A stretch of 64,000 bases of DNA from Hyphomicrobiales bacterium (GTDB taxonomy: Bacteria > Pseudomonadota > Alphaproteobacteria > Rhizobiales > Beijerinckiaceae): NCBI GenBank assembly GCA_900470095.1, contig UBZM01000041.1, positions 1 to 64,000 of the forward strand, in the 5' to 3' direction. Position 1 is the stretch's first letter. The number at the start of each line of letters is the position of its first letter. The translations under genes and the position numbers were made by a program. The notes under the pieces are model-generated. The model had not been told where the DNA came from, searched no databases, and saw nothing but the letters and a program-made list of their open reading frames with translations. Positions 31,472-40,511 of the stretch are shown here, piece by piece.

Positions 31472-31809
31472 GCGAGCGTCTCAACTCCTTCTTCCAGCAT
31501 GAGCGCGACTTCGCCTGGGAGGCGACCGAGCCGGGCGTGAAACGCAAGATCATGGCCTATGGGCCGGACCTGATGATCGTTCGCGTCGTCTTCGAAGTCG
31601 GAGCCATTGGCAAGGCGCACCAGCACCCGCATCGCCAGGCATCCTATGTCGAGAGCGGTGTCTTCGACGTCACGATTGACGGCAGGACCAGCAGGCTAAC
31701 GGCCGGCGACAGCTTCTTCGTGCCCGAGAACCTCGTCCATGGCGTCGTCGCCATCGAGGCCGGGCAGCTGATCGATTCCTTCACGCCGATGCGGAGGGAA
31801 TTTCTCTAG
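31468..31809 (+). CDS. kdgF: Cupin, KdgF-type unsaturated-uronate ring-opening enzyme
   Basis: Single cupin of 113 residues. Putative metal-binding residues His51, His53 and Gln57 in KAHQHPHRQASYVESG and His91 in PENLVHGVVAIE. KdgF proteins of this size turn 4,5-unsaturated monouronates from pectin or alginate into the linear keto form. Position directly after kduID in a uronate operon makes this the best assignment; the fold alone would allow other small cupins. Start at the ATG overlapping the kduD stop. Confidence 0.85.
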   Translation: MSERLNSFFQHERDFAWEATEPGVKRKIMAYGPDLMIVRVVFEVGAIGKAHQHPHRQASYVESGVFDVTIDGRTSRLTAGDSFFVPENLVHGVVAIEAGQLIDSFTPMRREFL

Positions 31810-31904
31810 GGCCGAAGCCGGCATAGGGCGGCACGGCTCCCGAACACGGGGCAAGAACGACCGGGAAAATCCGGCGGATTGATTCAAACGGGAGGAATCT
31901 GAAC

Positions 31905-32888
31905 ATGCTTATGAGACGGACAGTCGCCGCGCTCGTCGGCGCGGCTTTCATGGCAGCGACCGCCGGCGCGGCTCAAGCGCAGAACGTCACCCTGCGCTCC
32001 ACCGACATCCACCCTGACGGCTATCCGACCATCGAAGCGGTCAAATACATGGGCCAGCTGCTGGATCAGCGGACCAATGGACGCATCAAGATCAACGTCT
32101 TCCACTCCGCCCAGCTCGGCCAGGAGAAGGACACGATCGATCAGACGCGCTTCGGCGTCATCGACCTGAACCGCATCAACATGGCGCCGTTCAACAACCT
32201 GATTCCGGCGACCAACATACCCTCGCTGCCCTTCATCTTCCGCTCGGTCGATCACATGCGGAAGGTCATGGACGGGCCGATCGGCGACAACCTGCTCAAG
32301 GACTTTGAGAAGCACGACCTGATCGGCCTCGCCTTCTACGATTCCGGTTCGCGCTCCTTCTATAACGGCAAGCGCCCGATCGGATCGCCAGCCGACATGA
32401 AGGGCATGAAGATTCGCGTCCAGCAGTCCGACATGTTCGTGGCGCTGGTCTCGGCGCTTGGAGCCAATGCCACCCCGATGCCGTTCGGTGAGGTCTACTC
32501 GGCCCTGCAGACCGGCGTCATCGACGGCGCCGAGAACAACTGGCCGTCCTACGAATCGACCCGCCACTTCGAGGTCTCCAAGTTCTATTCGATGACCGAG
32601 CACTCGCTCTCGCCGGAGGTGCTGGTGATGTCGAAGCGCAGCTTCGACAAATTCAATGCGGCCGACCAGGCGCTGATCAAGACCGCGGCCAAGGAATCCG
32701 TGGCCAAGATGCGCGAGCTCTGGGATGCGCGCGAAAAGGAGTCGGAAGCCAAGGTCAAGGCTGGCGGGGCTCAGATCAACACGGTCGAGAAGCAGCCCTT
32801 CGTCGACGCGATGAAGCCGGTCTACGACAAGTTCGTCACCGATCCGAAGCTCAAGGACATGGTGGCTGCCATCCAGGCGGTGAAGTGA
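31905..32888 (+). CDS. TRAP transporter substrate-binding protein (DctP family)
   Basis: Periplasmic binding protein of 327 residues; signal peptide ends around AGAAQAQ. The DctP core is clear: MKIRVQQSDMFVALVSALG (carboxylate-binding Arg), then ANATPMPFGEVYSALQTGVIDGAEN, the family signature. An unusually strong ribosome site GGGAGGAA lies nine bases before the ATG, consistent with high output of binding protein relative to permease. Context predicts a uronate (glucuronate, galacturonate or unsaturated uronate) as ligand. Confidence 0.93.
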   Translation: MLMRRTVAALVGAAFMAATAGAAQAQNVTLRSTDIHPDGYPTIEAVKYMGQLLDQRTNGRIKINVFHSAQLGQEKDTIDQTRFGVIDLNRINMAPFNNLIPATNIPSLPFIFRSVDHMRKVMDGPIGDNLLKDFEKHDLIGLAFYDSGSRSFYNGKRPIGSPADMKGMKIRVQQSDMFVALVSALGANATPMPFGEVYSALQTGVIDGAENNWPSYESTRHFEVSKFYSMTEHSLSPEVLVMSKRSFDKFNAADQALIKTAAKESVAKMRELWDAREKESEAKVKAGGAQINTVEKQPFVDAMKPVYDKFVTDPKLKDMVAAIQAVK

Positions 32889-33061
32889 AGACCGGCGCGG
32901 CCCCTCCGGCTGCGCCCAGTCCCTTGCGTCTCCTTTTTGGCCTTCCCCGGGTGGGGCGGTTCTGACGATCCGGCTTCGCAGGCGGTCTTCACCGCTGGCG
33001 AATCCGGAACAGGCCGGCACCACCCGGGAAAAAGCGCCTCACATGGCGCCGGAGCGACCTG
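32889..33061 (+). promoter_or_regulatory. Structured spacer between TRAP binding protein and permease genes
   Basis: 173 bases with strong folding potential on the coding strand. A 9-bp stem with one G-U pair lies at 32894-32902/32908-32916, six bases after the dctP-type stop. Then a nested structure: an outer perfect 9-bp stem CCCGGGTGG/CCACCCGGG (32946-32954 and 33020-33028) encloses an 18-base-arm hairpin at 32969-33008 with a CTTC loop and three mismatches. T-runs do not directly follow either structure, so they look more like mRNA-stabilising or processing elements than terminators. Confidence 0.6.
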
Positions 33062-33595
33062 ATGCTTCCCCTTGCACAAATCCTGACCCGGTTGGGCGCC
33101 AGGCTCTGCCTCATAGCCCTGTTCATCGCCGGGGCAGGTCTCGTCGCCATGACCGTGATCGTCGCATGGGGCGTTTTCGGGCGTTATGTGCTGAACGACA
33201 CGCCGATCTGGGTCGAGGCCAGCGCCCTCTTCCTGATGTCCTGGTTCATCCTGCTCGGCGCCGCGGTCGGCGTGCGCGAGAGCGACCATCTCGGCTTCGA
33301 AGTCGGCCTCGCCATGTCGCCGCCGCCGCTGCGCAACGCGCTGATCATCCTGACCGAACTGCTCGTCATTGCCTTCGGCCTCGCCATGCTCGTCTATGGC
33401 GCACAGCTCGCGATCGGAACCTGGAGCGACCGCCTGCCGATCATCGGCATCTCGCGCGGCTGGGATTATGTCCCGATCGCGGTTGGCGGCGGGCTGATCG
33501 CCCTCTTCTCCCTAGAAAAGCTCATGCTCTTTCTCACGAAAGCGAAATCGGCCCCGCTCGGCTTCACGCATTTCGGCAGCGCACAGGAAGTCTGA
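33062..33595 (+). CDS. TRAP transporter small permease (DctQ family)
   Basis: Four-segment membrane protein of 177 residues. Motifs: VFGRYVLNDTPIWVEASALFLMSWFILLGAAVGVRESDHLG (in part WVEE-like block of DctQ) and the fourth helix WDYVPIAVGGGLIALFSLEKL. Located immediately before the large permease gene (three-base gap). Confidence 0.9.
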   Translation: MLPLAQILTRLGARLCLIALFIAGAGLVAMTVIVAWGVFGRYVLNDTPIWVEASALFLMSWFILLGAAVGVRESDHLGFEVGLAMSPPPLRNALIILTELLVIAFGLAMLVYGAQLAIGTWSDRLPIIGISRGWDYVPIAVGGGLIALFSLEKLMLFLTKAKSAPLGFTHFGSAQEV

Positions 33596-33598
33596 GCG

Positions 33599-34879
33599 AT
33601 GGAACTCTGGATCCTCTTCGGCACCTTCTCGCTGCTTCTCCTGATCGGCGTGCCCGTCGCCTTCTGCCTGGGCATGTCGTCGATCGCCACCGTCGTCTAC
33701 ATGGGCCTGCCGCCCGTCGTCGTCTTCCAGCAGATGAATTCCGGCATGAACGCCTTTGCCATGATGGCGATCCCGTTCTTCATCTATGCTGGCGACCTGA
33801 TGATCCGCGGCGGTATCGCCGAGCGGCTGATCCAGATGGCCTCGAGTCTCGTTGGTCACCTGCGCGGGGGACTGGGGCAGGTGAACGTCGTCACCTGCAC
33901 GCTGTTCGGCGGCATTTCGGGTTCGGCCGTCGCGGACGCGTCCGCTGTCGGCGGCCTGATGATCCCGCAAATGGTCAAGCGCGGCTACGACGCGGACTAT
34001 GCCGTCAACGTCACGGCCAATGCGGCGATCATCGCGCTGCTGATCCCGCCTTCGCACAACATGATCATCTATTCGCTCTCGGCGGGCGGAAACATCTCGA
34101 TCGCCGATCTCTTCACCGCCGGCATCATTCCCGGCCTGATGCTCTGTGCCGCGCTGATGGTGGCGGCCTGGGCCGTCGCGGTCCGGCGCGGCTATCCGCG
34201 TGAAGCGTTCCCGGGATTTGCTGCGGTGGGCCGCTACATGGTGCTGGCGCTGCCCGGCATCCTGCTGATCTTCATCATCTTCGGCGGTGTGCGTTCCGGC
34301 GTCTTCACCGCGACGGAATCCTCTTGCGTGGCAGTCGTCTACGCCGTCCTCGTCACCATCTTCGTCTATCGCCAGCTCACCTGGACGGCCTTCGTCGAAG
34401 CGACCCTCGGCGCGGTCCGCACCACGGCCATGGTGCTGCTGGTGATCGGCACGGCCGGCGCCTTCGGCTGGCTGATGGCCTTCCTGCAGGTGCCGCAGGC
34501 AACGATCGGCGCGATGAAGGCGGTCTCGGACAACCCGCTCGTCATCCTGCTGATGATCAATCTCATCCTGCTGGTCCTCGGCACGTTCATGGACATGGCG
34601 CCGATGATCATCATCTGCACACCGATCTTTCTGCCGGTGGTGAAAGCCTTTGGCGTCGACCCCGTGCATTTCGGCGTCATCCTGATCCTGAACGCCGGCA
34701 TCGGCCTGAACACACCGCCGGTCGGCTCGGTGCAGTTCGTCGCCTGCGCCATCGGGCGCGTCTCGATCGGGGAATCGATGCGGACGATCTGGCCCTTCTA
34801 CGGCGCCAGCGTTGCCGTGCTGCTGCTGGTGACCTATGTCCCTGCAATCTCCCTCTGGCTGCCAAGAGTGTTCCATTGA
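33599..34879 (+). CDS. TRAP transporter large permease (DctM family)
   Basis: Ion-coupled transport subunit of 426 residues with about twelve hydrophobic segments. Family blocks: IPFFIYAGDLMIRGGIAERLI, TLFGGISGSAVADASAVGGLMIPQMVKRGYD, LIPPSHNMIIYSL and the C-terminal LNAGIGLNTPPVG. Completes a three-part tripartite transporter embedded in the uronate operon. Its TGA overlaps the TTG start of uxuB. Confidence 0.95.
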   Translation: MELWILFGTFSLLLLIGVPVAFCLGMSSIATVVYMGLPPVVVFQQMNSGMNAFAMMAIPFFIYAGDLMIRGGIAERLIQMASSLVGHLRGGLGQVNVVTCTLFGGISGSAVADASAVGGLMIPQMVKRGYDADYAVNVTANAAIIALLIPPSHNMIIYSLSAGGNISIADLFTAGIIPGLMLCAALMVAAWAVAVRRGYPREAFPGFAAVGRYMVLALPGILLIFIIFGGVRSGVFTATESSCVAVVYAVLVTIFVYRQLTWTAFVEATLGAVRTTAMVLLVIGTAGAFGWLMAFLQVPQATIGAMKAVSDNPLVILLMINLILLVLGTFMDMAPMIIICTPIFLPVVKAFGVDPVHFGVILILNAGIGLNTPPVGSVQFVACAIGRVSIGESMRTIWPFYGASVAVLLLVTYVPAISLWLPRVFH

Positions 34880-36348
34880 CCAGACTGTCGCCGCAAACCC
34901 TTGCCAGCCTGCCCAAGACCGTCCGTCGCCCGTCCTATGACCGAGCAGCGCTGACGCCCGGCATCGTGCATCTCGGGCTCGGCGCCTTCGCCCGCGCCCA
35001 TCTCTGCGAGTTTACGGATGATGCGCTCGAGCGTGCTTTCGGCGCCTGGGGCATCATCGGCGCCAGCCTGCAGCGCCCGGACCAGCGCGACCGGCTGAAG
35101 CCGCAGGGCGGTCTCTACAGCTTCCTGAAGCGGGCGCCCGAAGGCCCGCAGATGCGCATCATCGGCTCGGTGCTCGATGTGCTTGTCGCCCCCGAAAACC
35201 CTGCCGCTCTCGTCGCGCGCCTCGCTGCCGCCGAAACGCGCATCGCCTCGCTGACCGTGACCGAGAAGGGCTATTGCCACGACCCGGCCACCGGCCGCCT
35301 GCGGCAGGATCATCCCGACATCCTTCACGATCTGGAACATCCCGATGCCCCGCGCTCAGCCATTGGCTTGATCGTGGCAGCGCTGAGACTGCGAAAGGCC
35401 GAGGGGCTCGCTCCCTTTACCGCGCTGAGCTGCGACAACCTTCCGCATAACGGCAAGGTCCTGCGCGGCCTGGTGCGCGATTTCGCGGCTCTGCAGGACG
35501 ACACGCTTGCAGCCTGGATCGAAGCGAACGGCGCCTTCCCGGCGACGATGGTCGACCGCATCGTGCCCGCCACCACCGACGCCGACATCGCGGAGGCCGC
35601 CGGCCTGCTCGGTGTCGAAGACGCCGCACCGGTGATCGGAGAACCCTTCCGGCAATGGGCGGTCGAGGATCGTTTTGCCAGCGGCAGGCCCGCCTGGGAT
35701 GAAGTCGGCGCCCAGATGGTCTCCGAGGTCGCGCCCTTCGAGTTCATGAAGCTGCGCATGCTCAACGGCGCTCATTCCAGCCTCGCCTATCTCGGCTATC
35801 TCTCCGGGCACGAGACCGTGGCCGAGGCGAGCGGCGATCCTGTGCTCGCCCGCTTCCTGCAGGGGCTCTGGGCCGAGATCATCCCAACCGTGCCCGCCCC
35901 ACAGGGCGTCGATCTCTCCGACTATGCCGGCGCGCTGCTCACTCGCTTCCGCAACCCGGCCATCCGCCACCGCACCTGGCAGATCGCTATGGACGGCTCG
36001 CAGAAGCTGCCGCAGCGCCTGCTCGGCACGATCCGCGAACGGCTCAAGGCCGGTGCCCCGATCGATCACCTTGCGCTCGGCGTCGCAGCCTGGATGCGTT
36101 ACGTCACCGGCACCGACGAGACGGGCGCAGCGATCGAAGTCCGCGACCCGCTGGCGGGCGAATTCGCCCGCATCGCGACGCAGGCGGGCCGGAATGCGCA
36201 GGCGCTGAGCAGCGGGCTTCTCGGTATCGAAGCGATCTTCGGCAGCGATCTGCCGCGCGAGACGGCCTTCACCCGGGCGGTCGCCCGGCAGCTTGAAAAC
36301 CTGTTCTCGAAGGGCGCGAAGGCAACAGCGGCAGCGATGGCGGCCTGA
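34876..36348 (+). CDS. uxuB: Fructuronate reductase / mannitol dehydrogenase family oxidoreductase
   Basis: Polyol/uronate NAD-dependent dehydrogenase of 490 residues. Cofactor motif GIVHLGLGAFARAH, then the catalytic block KLRMLNGAHSSLAYLGYLSG with Lys292, Asn297 and His300. Within the uronate operon the expected reaction is D-fructuronate plus NADH to D-mannonate, the step after UxaC. Tagaturonate reductase or D-mannitol/arabinitol dehydrogenase are alternatives on family grounds. TTG start coupled to the preceding stop; the long upstream open frame is within the permease gene and is not translated. Confidence 0.88.
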   Translation: MTRLSPQTLASLPKTVRRPSYDRAALTPGIVHLGLGAFARAHLCEFTDDALERAFGAWGIIGASLQRPDQRDRLKPQGGLYSFLKRAPEGPQMRIIGSVLDVLVAPENPAALVARLAAAETRIASLTVTEKGYCHDPATGRLRQDHPDILHDLEHPDAPRSAIGLIVAALRLRKAEGLAPFTALSCDNLPHNGKVLRGLVRDFAALQDDTLAAWIEANGAFPATMVDRIVPATTDADIAEAAGLLGVEDAAPVIGEPFRQWAVEDRFASGRPAWDEVGAQMVSEVAPFEFMKLRMLNGAHSSLAYLGYLSGHETVAEASGDPVLARFLQGLWAEIIPTVPAPQGVDLSDYAGALLTRFRNPAIRHRTWQIAMDGSQKLPQRLLGTIRERLKAGAPIDHLALGVAAWMRYVTGTDETGAAIEVRDPLAGEFARIATQAGRNAQALSSGLLGIEAIFGSDLPRETAFTRAVARQLENLFSKGAKATAAAMAA

Positions 36349-36373
36349 GGCCGAAGCCCGGGAAGCGACAGCA

Positions 36374-36411
36374 CATGTGGAACCCTCTCCTCCTGGACAG
36401 GGTTCCACATG
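36374..36411. repeat. 13-bp perfect inverted repeat downstream of uxuB
   Basis: Arms CATGTGGAACCCT (36374-36386) and AGGGTTCCACATG (36399-36411) around a 12-base pyrimidine-rich loop. No T-run follows on either strand, so it is not a standard intrinsic terminator. It starts 26 bases after the uxuB stop and could be a 3'-end stabiliser or a dispersed palindromic element. Confidence 0.6.
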
Positions 36412-36463
36412 CGAAAAAGCGAAACCGCTTGATCAGGCTCGTCCCCTGTCGCCAGATGCGGCC

Positions 36464-37300
36464 ATGAAGCGGCTCGCCCTCCTTGCCTCCACATTCTGCC
36501 TTGGCCTCCTGCTGGTCGGCACAGCCGCGGCGCAATCTCCCGCGACCGTCCCTAATTTCTGGGATGGCAAGATCAGGCTCGATCGGCCGGAGCCCGGCCC
36601 CCCGCGCGTGGTTCGCTTCCTGACCGACGACGACTACCCGCCGCTGCATTTCGCGGCCCCAGACGGCACGCTGACCGGCTTCTCGGTCGAGCTCGCCCGT
36701 GCGATCTGCGAGACAATGCTGTGGACCTGCACGGTTCAGGCCCGCCGCTTCGACACGCTGCTCGACTCCCTGGCCGAGGGGCGTGGCGACGTCCTGGCGG
36801 CAGCGATGGCGCTGACGCCGCAAATCCGCAGCCGCTTTAGCGCCAGCCATCTCTATTTCCGCTCCCCTGCCCGCTTCGTCACCACCCGCGGCAGTGCGCA
36901 GTCGGAACTCGACAGCCACGAGTTGCAGGGCAAGCGGATCGCCGTCATCAGCGGCTCGGCCCATCAGGCCTTCCTCGAGCGGCTGATGCCCTTTGCCCAG
37001 CGCCGCGAAGCCCCCAGCCTGCCGGCAGCGATTGCTGCATTGCGCAGCGGCGAGGTTGAATATGTCTTCGGAGACGGCGTCGCGCTTGCGCTTACGCTCG
37101 CTGGCAGCAATGGCGGCGAGCTCGCCTTCAGCGGCGGCCCCTTCCTGGAAAGCCGCTATTTTGGCGAGGGTGTCAGCTTTCTCACGCGCAAGGATGACCC
37201 GACACTGATACGCGCGATCGACTATGCGCTCCAATCGCTCTGGGACGACGGCACCTATGCGCGGCTCTATCTGCGGTTCTTTCCGGTGAGCCCGTTCTGA
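36464..37300 (+). CDS. Periplasmic binding protein, amino-acid type (SBP_bac_3)
   Basis: Secreted binding protein of 278 residues; signal peptide ends near GTAAAQS. Mature domain shows VRFLTDDDYPPLHFAAPDGTLTGFSVELARAICE (family 3 opening), then DTLLDSLAEGRGDVLAAAMALTPQIRSRF and GKRIAVISGSAHQAFL. No permease or ATPase gene is adjacent, so it is an orphan component, possibly a sensor-like binder or part of a system encoded elsewhere. Lys/Arg/His or polar-residue specificity cannot be read. The start at ATG 36464 opens the signal peptide. Confidence 0.87.
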   Translation: MKRLALLASTFCLGLLLVGTAAAQSPATVPNFWDGKIRLDRPEPGPPRVVRFLTDDDYPPLHFAAPDGTLTGFSVELARAICETMLWTCTVQARRFDTLLDSLAEGRGDVLAAAMALTPQIRSRFSASHLYFRSPARFVTTRGSAQSELDSHELQGKRIAVISGSAHQAFLERLMPFAQRREAPSLPAAIAALRSGEVEYVFGDGVALALTLAGSNGGELAFSGGPFLESRYFGEGVSFLTRKDDPTLIRAIDYALQSLWDDGTYARLYLRFFPVSPF

Positions 37301-37387
37301 CGAGGCGCTAACCCGGACTCTCCGCAAGCCCCTCGGGCAACTGCCTGTTCCGAAGCGCTTCGCCGATCTCGTACGCCAGAGGGCGTC

Positions 37388-37424
37388 GGGGGAGGCTGCT
37401 CCGAGGCCCGCCTCCCCCTGTTTT
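37388..37424 (+). terminator. Intrinsic terminator after the orphan binding protein
   Basis: Perfect 9-bp G/C-rich stem GGGGGAGGC / GCCTCCCCC (37388-37396 and 37410-37418) with a 13-base loop, followed by TGTTTT on the plus strand. The T-run touches the stop codon of the convergent M20 gene at 37424. On the minus strand no T-run follows. Confidence 0.7.
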
Positions 37425-38596
37425 CATCGCGCGGGGCTCGTGTTGGAAAGCTCGCCCTCGAGCGCCAACCGGGCCGCACTTGCCATCCAGCCGGCTGCGG
37501 CGGGCAGGATATCGTCGTTGAAGTTGTAGCGCTCGTTGTGGAGCTCGCCACCGTCGGTGACCGGGCCATTGCCGATCCAGACATAGGCGCCCGGCCTGTC
37601 CGCCAGGAAATGGCAGAAATCCTCGCTCGCGGTGCTCGGCGGCACGTCGCGCCGAACCGTCAGGCCAGCCTGCTTGGCTGCCGCGACCGAGATCTCCTCC
37701 TCCAGTTCGGTATTCGCCGTGGCGCGACCGCCCGTGATGATCTCGATCTCCGCCCGCATCTCGAAGGCCTCGGCCGTGCTGTTGGCAATGCGCTTGAGGC
37801 TCCCGATCACGCGATCGCGCACGGCCGGCCGATAGGTCCGGAAGGTGCCGTCGATGGTGACGGTAGATGGAATCTGGTTCGGCGCCTGGCCACCATGCAC
37901 CATGCCGACCGAGACGACCGCGCTGTCGAGCGGATCGACATTGCGGGCGACGATCGTCTGCAGCGCCACGATCAGATGGCTCATCGCAACGATCGGATCG
38001 CGCGTCAGGTCGGGCTTGGCGGCATGGCCGGCCGTGCCGTGCAAGGTGATCCGGAACCGGCCTGGCTCCGCCATGACCGGTCCGCGATGAACCGCCACGG
38101 TGCCGGCTTCGAGTCCGGGCCAGTTATGGAAGCCAAAGACGCGCTCCATCGGGAAGCGCTCGAACAGCCCGTCGGCGATCATCGCCCGGGCGCCGGCGCC
38201 ATTCTCCTCCGAAGGCTGGAACAGCAGATGGACCGTTCCGCTCCAGCTTTCGTCGCGCGCCAGCAGGGCGGCGGCTCCGAGCAGAGAGGTCGTGTGGCCA
38301 TCGTGACCACAGGCGTGCATCACGCCCTTGTTCGTGGAGGCATAGGGCAGGTCATTTGCCTCGAGGATCGGCAAGGCGTCCATATCGGCCCGCAATCCGA
38401 CGCTGCGGTCCGAGTTGCCGCGCTTCAGCGTCGCGACGACGCCGTGGCCGCCAACATCGGCGGTGAAGGGGATGCCGAGTTCGGTCAGCTTCTCCTGAAC
38501 GAAGGCGGCGGTCGCGCTCTCCTTCAGCGAGAGTTCGGGATGGGCGTGGAGATGTCGTCGCCACGTCTTGAGCGTTTCGAGGAGAGCGTGATCCAT
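37424..38596 (-). CDS. M20-family metallo-amidohydrolase (HipO/AmhX type)
   Basis: Zinc/cobalt/manganese carboxypeptidase-amidohydrolase of 390 residues. Metal ligands appear in the MHACGHDGHTTSLLGAA block, FQPSEENGAGA, and FGFHNWPGL, with the lid/dimerisation domain starting at RFRITLHGTAGHAAKP. Resembles hippurate, N-acetyl-amino-acid and indole-acetyl-amino-acid hydrolases. Substrate not determinable; monocistronic and divergent from lysK across 208 bases. Confidence 0.92.
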   Translation of the reverse strand: MDHALLETLKTWRRHLHAHPELSLKESATAAFVQEKLTELGIPFTADVGGHGVVATLKRGNSDRSVGLRADMDALPILEANDLPYASTNKGVMHACGHDGHTTSLLGAAALLARDESWSGTVHLLFQPSEENGAGARAMIADGLFERFPMERVFGFHNWPGLEAGTVAVHRGPVMAEPGRFRITLHGTAGHAAKPDLTRDPIVAMSHLIVALQTIVARNVDPLDSAVVSVGMVHGGQAPNQIPSTVTIDGTFRTYRPAVRDRVIGSLKRIANSTAEAFEMRAEIEIITGGRATANTELEEEISVAAAKQAGLTVRRDVPPSTASEDFCHFLADRPGAYVWIGNGPVTDGGELHNERYNFNDDILPAAAGWMASAARLALEGELSNTSPAR

Positions 38597-38804
38597 GAGG
38601 TATCCGGTACAGAGCCAATCGCGGAGCGGAGCCTATACGCATGCGCCGCAAGAGCAATTCGACCGGACGCGACCCGGGCAGGCAATGAATGCGGTGCAGG
38701 GCAGGCAACGGCCCAGGACAGCCGCCGCCGATTGACGCCGCCCGTTCTCATCTGTCAAAGCCGGAGCTTCCGAAAACCCAGAGACAGACGAGGACCCGCC
38801 GCAA

Positions 38805-40511
38805 ATGTCCGCTTTCGATCCCACGCTCGTGGATGCCGCCCAGCGTTCGGCCGCCTGGCCGTTCGAGGAAGCACGCAAGCTCGTGGCCCGGATCGAGAAA
38901 TCGGGCAAGAAGGAGGTGCTCTTCGAAACCGGATACGGCCCTTCGGGCCTGCCGCATATCGGCACCTTTGGCGAGGTCGCGCGCACCTCGATGGTGCGCC
39001 ACGCCTTCCGCGTCCTGACCGACGACAGGGTGCCGACGCGGCTGATCGCCTTCTCCGACGATCTCGACGGCCTGCGCAAGGTGCCGGACAACGTCCCGAA
39101 CAAGGAGTTGCTGGCGAAGCATCTCGGACGGCCCCTGACCGAGGTCCCGGATCCGTTCGGCACGCATGACTCCTTCGGCCGGCACAACAATGCCCGCCTG
39201 CGCGCCTTCCTCGACCAGTTCGGCTTCGACTACGAGTTCAAGTCCTCGACCGACAGCTATCGGGCGGGCGAGTTCGACGCGACCCTGCTCAAGCTGCTGG
39301 CGCGCTACGACGCGGTGATGAAAATCATGCTGCCGACGCTGCGCGAGGAGCGCGCCGCAACCTATTCGCCCTTCCTGCCGATCCATCCCAGGACCCGCAT
39401 CGTCATGCAGGTGCCGATCGAGGCGCGCGATGTCGAGAAGGGGACCATCACCTGGACCGACCCGGAGAGCGGCGAGCGTTTCGAGACCCCGGTCACCGGC
39501 GGCCATGTCAAGCTGCAATGGAAGCCGGATTGGGCGATGCGCTGGGTCGCGCTCGGCATCGACTACGAAATGGCGGGCAAGGACCTGATCGATTCCGTCA
39601 AGGTCTCATCGGCGATCACGCGCGCGCTCGATGCGACGCCGCCGGAGGGCTTCAACTACGAACTCTTCCTCGATGAGCAGGGACAGAAGATCTCGAAGTC
39701 GAAGGGCAACGGTCTGACCATCGAGCAATGGCTCTCCTATGGCTCACAGGAGAGCCTGGCGCTGTTCATGTACTCACGTCCGCGCGAGGCCAAGAAGCTG
39801 CACTTCGACGTCATCCCGCGCGCGGCTGACGAATATCTGCAGTTCCTCGGCGGCTATGAGCGGCAGGACTGGAAGAACCGCCTCGGCAATCCCGTCTGGC
39901 ATATCCATAACGGCACCCCGCCGGCGCCGGAGGTGATCGCCTCGGGCGAAGGCGATAACGCCGCCAAGACGCAGGTCACCTTCGGCCTGCTGATGAACCT
40001 CGTCGCCGTCGCCAACGCCGAAGACAAGGATGTGCTCTGGGGCTTCCTGCGCCGCTATGCGCCAGGCGCCTCGCCTGCGACCCATCCGCGCCTCGACGCG
40101 CTGGTCGGTTACGCGATCCGCTATTTCCAGGATTTCGTGAAGCCGGCCAAGCAATATCGCCCGGCGACGCTGGAGGAGCGGCAGGCCCTGGAGGATCTCT
40201 CCGTCAGGCTCGGCGAACTCTCGGCTGCAGGCGTCACCGATGCCGGTACGATCCAGGACGCGGTCTACGATATCGGCCGGCGCGATCCCTACAAGACCGT
40301 GCAGAAGGACGGCTCGGCCGGCGTCTCGCTCGCCTGGTTCAACACGCTCTACGAGATCCTTCTCGGTGAGCCCAAGGGCCCGCGCTTCGGCTCGTTTGCC
40401 GCGATCTACGGCATCGAGAACACCCGTGCCCTGATCGCTAAGGCGCTCGCCGGCGACCTGCTCGCCGAGCACAACGCCTTCCTGAAGGCGCGTGAGGCCG
40501 CGCGGGGATGA
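38805..40511 (+). CDS. lysK: Lysyl-tRNA synthetase, class I
   Basis: Charges tRNA-Lys with a Rossmann-fold class I active site; 568 residues. The HIGH-type signature is [11 protein letters not shown] (His51-Gly53) and the KMSKS-type loop is KISKS at 295-299. Class I LysRS is found in archaea, spirochaetes and many alphaproteobacteria in place of the class II LysS. Its stop overlaps the nitroreductase ATG by four bases. Confidence 0.97.
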   Translation: MSAFDPTLVDAAQRSAAWPFEEARKLVARIEKSGKKEVLFETGYGPSGLPHIGTFGEVARTSMVRHAFRVLTDDRVPTRLIAFSDDLDGLRKVPDNVPNKELLAKHLGRPLTEVPDPFGTHDSFGRHNNARLRAFLDQFGFDYEFKSSTDSYRAGEFDATLLKLLARYDAVMKIMLPTLREERAATYSPFLPIHPRTRIVMQVPIEARDVEKGTITWTDPESGERFETPVTGGHVKLQWKPDWAMRWVALGIDYEMAGKDLIDSVKVSSAITRALDATPPEGFNYELFLDEQGQKISKSKGNGLTIEQWLSYGSQESLALFMYSRPREAKKLHFDVIPRAADEYLQFLGGYERQDWKNRLGNPVWHIHNGTPPAPEVIASGEGDNAAKTQVTFGLLMNLVAVANAEDKDVLWGFLRRYAPGASPATHPRLDALVGYAIRYFQDFVKPAKQYRPATLEERQALEDLSVRLGELSAAGVTDAGTIQDAVYDIGRRDPYKTVQKDGSAGVSLAWFNTLYEILLGEPKGPRFGSFAAIYGIENTRALIAKALAGDLLAEHNAFLKAREAARG

